Shown here: positions 13,750 to 19,271 of the stretch, piece by piece
Position numbering within the stretch: the first letter of the stretch is position 1
Layout of the letters: each line of letters starts with the position of its first letter
Assembly (NCBI GenBank): GCA_025061245.1
Contig: JANZKD010000018.1
Location: 1 to 19,271, forward strand
DNA length: 19,271 bases
Direction of reading: 5' to 3'
From: Candidatus Culexmicrobium profundum
GTDB taxonomy: Archaea; Thermoproteota; Methanomethylicia; Culexarchaeales; Culexmicrobiaceae
The notes under the pieces: model-generated
Told to the model about the DNA's origin: nothing
The model's input: the letters and a program-made list of their open reading frames with translations, nothing else
The model's database searches: none
Translations under genes and position numbers: made by a program

Positions 13750-15789
13750 TTGTTAAGGACCTTGAAGACAAGGCTCTCAATCGAATACTTTAGGAACATA
13801 GAGGTAATAGGAAAAATTGTAACTGCATGTATGATTATATTAATTTTCGTAATTGCACTTGGAATAAGATTATTCCCATTAAAATGGGGATACTGGCTAA
13901 GCGGATACGACCCATACTTCCAATACCGTGTAACCGAATATATAGTGAATAATGGATTTCAATCATGGTTTTCATGGTATGATGAATTTAGCTGGTACCC
14001 ATATGGAAGAAACATACCTAGAACATCCTATCCAGGCGTACCCTTCACTGGAGCCTTCTTCTACCTACTCGCACAAGCCCTAGGAATAGAAGCATCAATA
14101 ATGCAAGTATGCGCAGTACTACCAGCACTACTAGGCGCATTATCAGCAGTAATCACCTATCTAACAGGTAGAGAAATAGGTGGAGAAACCACTGGAATAT
14201 TCTCCGGACTCTTCCTAGCCACAATTCCAGCATTCATAACCAGAACATCAGCAGGCTTCTACGACACTGAAAGCGTCGGATTCTTCGCCATGACCCTATC
14301 ACTATACTTCTGGGTTAAAGCCATGAAAAGCACTTCAACCATCTTCACTACAATTTCTGCAGCCCTATCAGGAGCATCATTAGCATACATGCTGATATCA
14401 TGGGGAGGAGGAATATACCTACTAAACCTATACGCATTATATGCATTAGTAATGATAATCCTAGGGAAATATTCTAGAAAGCTACTGATAACCTATGCAT
14501 TAACAATGGGAGTAGGATTAACCCTAGCAGGTCAAATCCAATACTTCGCACATAAATACCTAGTAAGCTTTGGAACAATGCTGCCCATGCTAACAATAGT
14601 TGTATTATCAATAAAAGACGTCCTAGAAGCAGATTTAGACGTAAAATTAAAGGCAATAAGTCTAACAACAATACTCGGCGTAATAGGACTGGGAATATAC
14701 ATATTTGAGGCTAAAGGCTACTTAAAAGCACTTACAGGAAGAATCCTAGCAGTAATAAATCCATTCATAAAAGAAGCACAACCACTAGTTGCATCAGTAG
14801 CAGAGCATAGAGCCCCCACATGGGCATACATGTTCCTAGACTATCAAATACTAATCATCCTAGCACCCATTGGAGTATACCTAGCCTTCAAACGTGGAAA
14901 AGAAAATGAAATATTAATGGCTGTAGGTGGATTAGCAGCCATATACTTCGCATCATCCATGATCAGATTAATAATGCTAGCAGCACCATTATTCAGCATA
15001 CTCGGTGCATTAAGTCTAGTAAGCATTCTAAAACCACACATAGACATAATAATGCGAAAAGAAGCTAGAACAACGAGACGTAGAAAAATGATTTTCAGAA
15101 GAGGTAGAGGAGGAAGTGCATGGATACTAATAATAACAACATTAATACTAATGATAACAGTTACATCATGGAGAGCAATTGCATATTCACCTCCAACCAT
15201 AGTATCATGCGGAGGAGTGCCAGGGGGAACAAAATATCAAGACTGGATAGAAGCCCTACTATGGATGAGAGTAAACCTACCAGACAACGCAGTAGTTGCA
15301 TCATGGTGGGACTATGGATACTGGATTACAACCCTAGGAAATAAAACATCAATATGCGACAACGCAACACTAAATGGCACCCAAATCAAAAACGTAGCAA
15401 TAGCCTTCATGTCAAATGAAACAATAGCACTAGAAATATTCAAGAAAATGGGAGTAACACACGTAGTAGTCTTCGAAACCTTCGACCCACAAACAGGATT
15501 CCTACTCCATGGAAGAGGATATGGAGACTTCGCCAAATCATACTGGATGATAAGAATAGCAGGCTTCAATGCATCAGACTACATAAAAACATATCGTGAA
15601 AGAGGAATACAAGTTCCAGGAGGACCAAAAGCCTCTAATGCAACCCTATATAGACTATTATTCTCAACCAGAAGAGAGGTATGGAAAACCTTTGGAATAG
15701 ACATACCAGAACCAGAAAACTTTGAACTAGTATTCCAGTCATCCAATGGATTCATATTCATATATGAGATAAAATATCCTGAAAGTTAA
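13750..15789 (+). CDS. aglB: Oligosaccharyltransferase AglB (STT3 family)
   Basis: A multi-pass membrane enzyme that transfers a lipid-linked glycan to Asn in N-X-S/T sequons of secreted proteins on the outer face of the membrane. It has 679 residues from TTG 13750. The first membrane helix is near residues 20-40. The family metal motifs are GYDPYF (52-57) and FYDTES (170-175). SVAE (349-352) corresponds to the SVSE/TIXE loop, and the WWDYG motif (519-523) opens the soluble C-terminal domain. A basic loop (RTTRRRKMIFRR, about 440-451) precedes the last membrane helix. Six sequons (NKT, NAT, NGT, NET, NAS, NAT) cluster in residues 531-632, so the enzyme may itself be glycosylated. The upstream ATG 13621 would add 43 residues with no family match. 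The gene stands alone on the plus strand; no other glycosylation gene is nearby. Confidence 0.94.
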   Translation: MLRTLKTRLSIEYFRNIEVIGKIVTACMIILIFVIALGIRLFPLKWGYWLSGYDPYFQYRVTEYIVNNGFQSWFSWYDEFSWYPYGRNIPRTSYPGVPFTGAFFYLLAQALGIEASIMQVCAVLPALLGALSAVITYLTGREIGGETTGIFSGLFLATIPAFITRTSAGFYDTESVGFFAMTLSLYFWVKAMKSTSTIFTTISAALSGASLAYMLISWGGGIYLLNLYALYALVMIILGKYSRKLLITYALTMGVGLTLAGQIQYFAHKYLVSFGTMLPMLTIVVLSIKDVLEADLDVKLKAISLTTILGVIGLGIYIFEAKGYLKALTGRILAVINPFIKEAQPLVASVAEHRAPTWAYMFLDYQILIILAPIGVYLAFKRGKENEILMAVGGLAAIYFASSMIRLIMLAAPLFSILGALSLVSILKPHIDIIMRKEARTTRRRKMIFRRGRGGSAWILIITTLILMITVTSWRAIAYSPPTIVSCGGVPGGTKYQDWIEALLWMRVNLPDNAVVASWWDYGYWITTLGNKTSICDNATLNGTQIKNVAIAFMSNETIALEIFKKMGVTHVVVFETFDPQTGFLLHGRGYGDFAKSYWMIRIAGFNASDYIKTYRERGIQVPGGPKASNATLYRLLFSTRREVWKTFGIDIPEPENFELVFQSSNGFIFIYEIKYPES

Positions 15790-15956
15790 CTTTTCTCAGC
15801 AAGCTTTTTCATCAACCTTCTATACTTAGAATACCTATCATCAGGTGAAAACTTAGCTGGATGAGGAATTCTAACACGTCCACCACAATAGGGGCATTTA
15901 TCACGCTTAAGAGTATATCTACCACACTCAACACATTTCCTTAAAAGCCAAGGCAA
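15786..15956 (-). CDS. nop10: H/ACA RNP protein Nop10
   Basis: A small zinc protein of the H/ACA guide RNP, which binds the pseudouridine synthase Cbf5 and supports rRNA pseudouridylation. It has 56 residues from TTG 15956, which lies seven bases after GAGGG; this start gives MPWLLRKCVECGRYTL as in the family. The zinc pairs are CVEC and CPYC, followed by the RIPHPAKFSPDDRYSKYRR signature. A longer ORF up to 15998 only reads into the end of the aIF2 alpha gene. It follows aIF2 alpha in the conserved order S27e, aIF2 alpha, Nop10. The stop overlaps the aglB stop on the other strand (TTAA). Confidence 0.95.
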   Translation of the reverse strand: MPWLLRKCVECGRYTLKRDKCPYCGGRVRIPHPAKFSPDDRYSKYRRLMKKLAEKS

Positions 15957-15966
15957 AGTTAATCCC

Positions 15967-16758
15967 TCAAATCCTAGTAAAACTACCCTTCCCACCAAGC
16001 TTCTTAATAGTTTCTAAAGCAGCCTTAACCATCCTATCCAATGCAGCCTCAGCCAACTTATAGTTTCTAGCCCTTATATCAATCCTATACCTAGGCGCAC
16101 CAACCGTATATACACGGAAGTTAACATCAAACTCCTTGCCAGCCTCCATAGCTGAAAGCAAAGCATTCTTAATATTCACAACACCATTACGCTTAGTTGA
16201 AGTCAACTGTAAAATACCACTAATCTTAACCTCGGGAAGCTCAATATAAGCATTAGCCAATTCAGTTAAAACTTTAGCCCAATCCCCAGGAACACCAGCC
16301 TTAGTTAAAGCCTTCTCACCCTCCATGACGGCAGCCTCAAAGCCAGCGAAAATCTCACCATAAAAATCCTCTAAAGGCCAACCAGCAACTTCATAGGCTT
16401 CATCCAGAGACTTCCCTAAACGTTCAGCAGCCATTTCAAGAAACTTTTCAGCCCTCTGAGCCCTCTTCCACTCTAAAATCTTCTCTTTACGCTCCTTATC
16501 ACTAACCCTCCTCAAGGAGAGATCAACATGACCCTTACGCTCATTAACTCGAATAACCTTTAATACAACCTTTCTACCCTCTCTAAGAAAATCCCTAATA
16601 TTATGAACCCAACTTGAAGAAACCTCTCCAATTGGAACATAACCCTCAATGCCACCATACTCATCTAAAAGAACGTAGGCCCCCCTATCGAAAACCATTG
16701 CAACAGTTGCCATAACAAGCTCTCCAACCTCAGGGAGACGCCTACGTCTTCTAACCAT
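15967..16758 (-). CDS. eif2A: Translation initiation factor aIF2 subunit alpha
   Basis: Alpha subunit of aIF2, which binds initiator tRNA together with the gamma subunit and, in archaea, can also contact mRNA 5' ends through the complex. Three domains are seen: an N-terminal S1 OB fold (about 1-88, LPEVGELVMATVAMVFDRGAY and GYVPIGEVSSSWVHNIRDF), a helical domain (about 90-170) and a C-terminal alpha-beta domain (about 175-263) that binds gamma. The loop matching the phosphorylated serine of eukaryotic eIF2 alpha falls in GEVSSSWV. I choose ATG 16758, six bases after GAGGTG; the GTG at 16767 is itself part of that ribosome-binding site. 263 residues is a normal length. The beta subunit is encoded 12 kb away on the same strand. 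Confidence 0.96.
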   Translation of the reverse strand: MVRRRRRLPEVGELVMATVAMVFDRGAYVLLDEYGGIEGYVPIGEVSSSWVHNIRDFLREGRKVVLKVIRVNERKGHVDLSLRRVSDKERKEKILEWKRAQRAEKFLEMAAERLGKSLDEAYEVAGWPLEDFYGEIFAGFEAAVMEGEKALTKAGVPGDWAKVLTELANAYIELPEVKISGILQLTSTKRNGVVNIKNALLSAMEAGKEFDVNFRVYTVGAPRYRIDIRARNYKLAEAALDRMVKAALETIKKLGGKGSFTRI

Positions 16759-16772
16759 AAAATTCACCTCAA

Positions 16773-16985
16773 CTACTCTAACACTCTAACAAGTTTACCC
16801 TCAATAATTGCCTTCCCACCAGTAGGTCTAACTAAAACTCTATTACAAACCCTACATCTAACAACTATTGAAGCTCTATCAAAGCTAATTTGCTCATTAC
16901 CACAATCAGGACAACTAACAACAATAAACCTACTTTTAGGTTCAGGGACAAGAATCTTCCTCTTCTTAACACTAGCCTGCACCAT
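16773..16985 (-). CDS. rps27e: 30S ribosomal protein S27e
   Basis: A small zinc-ribbon ribosomal protein of the small subunit (eS27). It has 70 residues with Cys pairs CPDC and CRVC spaced as in the family (SCPDCGNEQISFDRAS, then VRCRVCNRVLVRPTGGKA). Two ATG codons stand side by side. ATG 16985 lies five bases after GGTG and is preferred; ATG 16988 forms an ATGA overlap with the L44e stop and adds one Met. It is the third gene in the cluster GINS, L44e, S27e, aIF2 alpha, Nop10. Confidence 0.96.
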   Translation of the reverse strand: MVQASVKKRKILVPEPKSRFIVVSCPDCGNEQISFDRASIVVRCRVCNRVLVRPTGGKAIIEGKLVRVLE

Positions 16986-17269
16986 CATCTCACCTCAACT
17001 AGCTCAAGCTTCTTAACCCTAATACCCTTCTTATGATAAGTATACTTACATACCCTACAAGTAAACTTAAGAGTTTGCTTCTTAGTTACCTTGGCAAACC
17101 TCTTTTGCTCAGGCTTACGCTTACTACCATAACCCTTCTTCTTAGCAGCGAAACGCCTCTCACCCTCTGCAAGAGCCCTCCTCTTACCAGCCTTATATAA
17201 GCTAACCGTATGCTCAGTATAAGCTCTACACTTAGGGCAGTATGTACGAATTATCTTAGGCACCTTCAC
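16985..17269 (-). CDS. rpl44e: 50S ribosomal protein L44e
   Basis: Zinc-binding protein of the large subunit (eL42), placed near the E site. It is a 94-residue, strongly basic protein with CPKC (near residue 11) and CRVC (near residue 71) pairs and the family segment KAGKRRALAEGERR and KKKGYGSKRKPEQKRFAK. Several GTG codons occur at the start. GTG 17269 gives MKVPKIIRTYCPKC, the usual family N-terminus, five bases after GGTGA; that ribosome-binding site overlaps the stop codon of the GINS gene, implying coupled translation. GTG 17278 or 17272 would add only two or three residues. Confidence 0.96.
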   Translation of the reverse strand: MKVPKIIRTYCPKCRAYTEHTVSLYKAGKRRALAEGERRFAAKKKGYGSKRKPEQKRFAKVTKKQTLKFTCRVCKYTYHKKGIRVKKLELVEVR

Positions 17270-17274
17270 CACGC

Positions 17275-17796
17275 TCACCCCAATATCTCAACCATCTTCC
17301 TTCTAACTAAAGCCTCCGCATTTATTAAAGGTATGTTCGCCACATCCTCAGGTTTAAAGGGCCCATACGTCTTCAAATCAGCCCCCACAAAGGCAGGAAC
17401 CTCTCGGATGAAACGTACTAATATTTTTTTCGCGAGGACACCCTTCTCTAAACTAGCAAACTTCTCAGCCAAAGCCAAGAAATCCTCAACAGCAGCATAA
17501 ATCTTCTCAAAAGCCTCCAGCTCCACATCGAGGAGATTGGGTGGAGGACCAGAATTACCACTTAAAAGATGCTTTAAAATCTTCCTCAACCTCAAAGCCA
17601 CAATAGTACTCACAATTTCAGAAGCCAATTTAGCCTCAGCCTCAATTAACTTTGCATCAATATCAGAGGCACTTTCAAGTTTATCCTTAAGACTATGTAG
17701 ATAAGCTTGAACATTAATGTAAAAATCACTGGGAAGCTGAGATAAACCAGACTCAGACAACTCATCCATCAATGCATTCAAAAGAATCCTATACAT
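17275..17796 (-). CDS. gins51: GINS complex subunit Gins51 (Sld5/Psf1-like)
   Basis: Component of the replicative CMG-like helicase, linking MCM and Cdc45/RecJ-type proteins to primase and polymerase. It has 173 residues: an N-terminal helical A domain (about 1-115), then a short linker and the small beta B domain at the C-terminus, seen as VRFIREVPAFVGADLKTYG, then GPFKPEDVANIP and AEALVRRKMVEIL. The A-then-B order identifies the Gins51 (Sld5/Psf1) class rather than Gins23. It starts with ATG 17796, with GGTG seven bases upstream. It lies between priS and L44e, the well-known archaeal linkage of primase and GINS with translation genes. The linker includes a short Gly-Pro stretch (SGPPPN). 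Confidence 0.9.
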   Translation of the reverse strand: MYRILLNALMDELSESGLSQLPSDFYINVQAYLHSLKDKLESASDIDAKLIEAEAKLASEIVSTIVALRLRKILKHLLSGNSGPPPNLLDVELEAFEKIYAAVEDFLALAEKFASLEKGVLAKKILVRFIREVPAFVGADLKTYGPFKPEDVANIPLINAEALVRRKMVEILG

Positions 17797-17817
17797 GCCA
17801 ACACACCATCATAAACA

Positions 17818-17840
17818 CTAAAATAAATCTAAGTTATATT
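17818..17840 (-). promoter_or_regulatory. Possible internal promoter upstream of gins51
   Basis: The 50-base gap between priS and gins51 holds two TATA-like stretches on the minus strand: AATATAACTT (17840-17831) and AGATTTATTTTAG (17830-17818). The first is better spaced, since it would leave the GGTG ribosome-binding site (17807-17804) within the transcript. This suggests the GINS to Nop10 part can be transcribed separately from primase. Confidence 0.35.
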
Positions 17841-17846
17841 TGTTAG

Positions 17847-19091
17847 CTACTCCTCCACTAAGGAAGCAGCACCCTTACAAAGCAGGTAGACTGCAGCTGG
17901 AAAAGGCAACTCCACAACCACATCCTCAAAGGGACCAAACTCTTCATCACCAATAACAAATCTAGGAGCACTAGAAACATGAACTCTAAGCTCACCCCTC
18001 CTAAATGCAAGAGCATCATTCAATGGATCAAAACGCTCCAACTCTGAAAAAGTTAGAGATTGAACCTTAAACCCAGTTTTACCATGAATACTCCCAGGAA
18101 GCCTCATCAAACGCTTAATATCAGTTGTAACACGCTCATCAATATAACACCTCTGAATACCAGCCACATGAAGAGCAATCTTAGACCAAGCTGAAACAGA
18201 AACACCCCTAATACTAGGCCATCTAGGAGGACTACTACCCAAATTACTTAAAATAAAATCTCTATTATCATAAATCAACTTTGCAACTCTACTCTTACCC
18301 AAAACTCTCTTAAGATCATCAAAGGAAGCACCACTAATAAAATCATATAAACCCCTAGCCAACCTCCCCCTCCAACCAGGATCAGTCATATCGGGAAAAC
18401 TCTCACTAACAAAAACCCTAGAGAAACCATGAAACCTAGGCGATAAACCTTGAGCACGAATATAATCAGTTATCTCCCTCCTAGCCTCCTGAGACAGCTC
18501 TAAAACAACTTCATCAAAAACATGAACATGATACCCCCTATGACCAGAAAAGTTAAAGGACATCTTACTCAAAGACAAACCCAAATCAGACAACAAGAAA
18601 TCCTCAACAAGCTTAATAGTTTCACTCTTAGCAGTCTCCAAACATAATTCACAAAGCCAAGACTCCACCTTCAAACGCTTAGAACCACAATTAGGACAAC
18701 TATCAGGAGCCATACCCCTAGCAGAGAAACCGCAATCCAAACAAGTCCACTTATCATGCTCCTCCTTACATGGCGTTGGAATATGATCAGCATCAATATC
18801 GAAAACTAAGTCAGCAGCATACCAACCCTTATTCTCCATATTTTCAGCATCAGGACTCTCATAATAAGCTGAAGAATAATAAGCATGCAAGGGAACATTC
18901 TTCCTCAAAAAATCATTCAACTCAGATTCATCCTTAAAGGATAAATGTCGAATCATACCCTCCCTATCAAAAAGGATGAAGCCAAATTCACGTCGACTAA
19001 TATTCCTAGGAGAAGGCACAGCATTCCGCCTATAATATGAAGCAAAAGTACGCTTAAGAAAAGAAGACTCCCTACTCAACTCCACTTTCAC
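17847..19091 (-). CDS. priS: DNA primase small (catalytic) subunit PriS
   Basis: Catalytic subunit of the archaeal/eukaryotic-type primase, which makes RNA (and in archaea DNA) primers. It has 414 residues. The metal-binding acidic motif is VFDIDAD (Asp98 and Asp100), the nucleotide-binding motif is SGHRGYHVH (182-190), and further conserved segments are FSRVFVSESFPD and the downstream MRLPGSIHGKTG. Between residues 108 and 150 there are seven Cys, including three CxxC pairs (C117/C120, C132/C135, C147/C150), a larger zinc region than in the compact PriS proteins I know. The start is GTG 19091; other GTG and TTG codons within 12 bases make the exact start uncertain. It overlaps the 3' end of priL by 20 bp, so both subunits are probably co-translated. 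Confidence 0.95.
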   Translation of the reverse strand: MKVELSRESSFLKRTFASYYRRNAVPSPRNISRREFGFILFDREGMIRHLSFKDESELNDFLRKNVPLHAYYSSAYYESPDAENMENKGWYAADLVFDIDADHIPTPCKEEHDKWTCLDCGFSARGMAPDSCPNCGSKRLKVESWLCELCLETAKSETIKLVEDFLLSDLGLSLSKMSFNFSGHRGYHVHVFDEVVLELSQEARREITDYIRAQGLSPRFHGFSRVFVSESFPDMTDPGWRGRLARGLYDFISGASFDDLKRVLGKSRVAKLIYDNRDFILSNLGSSPPRWPSIRGVSVSAWSKIALHVAGIQRCYIDERVTTDIKRLMRLPGSIHGKTGFKVQSLTFSELERFDPLNDALAFRRGELRVHVSSAPRFVIGDEEFGPFEDVVVELPFPAAVYLLCKGAASLVEE

Positions 19092-19271
19092 CCTTCTTAC
19101 GCTCTTTAATCTTAATCTTATAGTAAGTTAACGGATGCTTCACCCTATTACATAGAGGATCACCAGCAATACAAAGACCAAAGGTTCTAAGCGTACTACA
19201 ACTTGGAGGAGAATACTTAATATGAGAACCGCGAAGACCGGCAATATGCTCAACTTGATATTTAGTAATAC
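19072..19271 (-). CDS. priL: DNA primase large subunit PriL, C-terminal end (partial)
   Basis: The last 65 codons of a gene that enters from beyond the right edge, reading in frame from 19269 to a TAG at 19074-19072. It shows the C-terminal iron-sulphur region of archaeal PriL: three of the expected cluster cysteines in PPSCSTLRTFGLC and DPLC, followed by the signature NRVKHPLTYYKIK. The large subunit regulates primer length and product hand-over and holds a 4Fe-4S cluster. The fourth cysteine and the N-terminal domain lie outside the window. The 3' end overlaps priS by 20 bp. Identification rests on the Cys spacing and the HPLTYY motif. Confidence 0.85.
   Translation of the reverse strand, partial: ITKYQVEHIAGLRGSHIKYSPPSCSTLRTFGLCIAGDPLCNRVKHPLTYYKIKIKERKKGESGVE

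Noticed and set aside
15957..15998. A 14-residue N-terminal extension of Nop10 reaching to 15998.
   Set aside because: It reads into the end of the aIF2 alpha gene in another frame, and Nop10 is normally about 55-60 residues with the start just before the first Cys pair.

Overview
This window is a densely packed, AT-rich archaeal chromosome segment of about 19.3 kb. The archaeal assignment is secure. It carries a topoisomerase VI B fragment, the archaeal primase pair (PriL/PriS), GINS, RadA, aIF1A, aIF2 alpha, aIF2 beta, NMD3, Dim2/Pno1-type KH protein, Rio1, Nop10, L44e, S27e and an AglB/STT3 oligosaccharyltransferase, with no bacterial-type marker. An uncultivated Thermoproteota/TACK lineage is my best guess, but nothing here fixes the phylum. 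No tRNA, rRNA, CRISPR array, transposase or integrase was seen.

Layout. Positions 1-4017 (minus strand) hold a translation and ribosome-biogenesis run, read from right to left: aIF2 beta, a DUF424 protein, NMD3, aIF1A, Rio1 kinase, Dim2-like KH protein, then the start of topoisomerase VI subunit B, which leaves the window at base 1. Positions 4065-9272 (plus strand) hold metabolic and repair genes: an MTA/SAH deaminase overlapping adenosylhomocysteinase by 4 nt, RadA recombinase, and glycine-cleavage proteins T and H. Positions 9269-13575 (minus) hold an AcoX/COG3199-type NAD-kinase-like protein downstream of isoleucyl-tRNA synthetase. Positions 13750-15789 (plus) hold the oligosaccharyltransferase AglB. 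Positions 15786-19271 (minus) hold the replication-translation cluster, read right to left: PriL (3' end only), PriS, GINS, L44e, S27e, aIF2 alpha, Nop10.

How the genes work together. The left block joins initiation factors to late small-subunit (Rio1, Dim2) and large-subunit (NMD3) maturation factors. The right block joins primase and GINS to ribosomal proteins, aIF2 alpha and the H/ACA RNP protein Nop10, a linkage known from other archaea. The deaminase-hydrolase pair recycles S-adenosylhomocysteine.

I found no obviously new multi-gene system. The points most worth checking are: (i) an apparent -1 frameshift in the topoisomerase VI B gene on a run of seven T, which is either a homopolymer error or a real slippery site; (ii) two neighbouring genes, radA and gcvT, whose best-supported starts are the near-cognate codons ATA and CTG; (iii) synonymous codon choice that depends strongly on gene orientation; (iv) the translationally coupled deaminase-hydrolase pair. 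Many genes appear to start at TTG or GTG.
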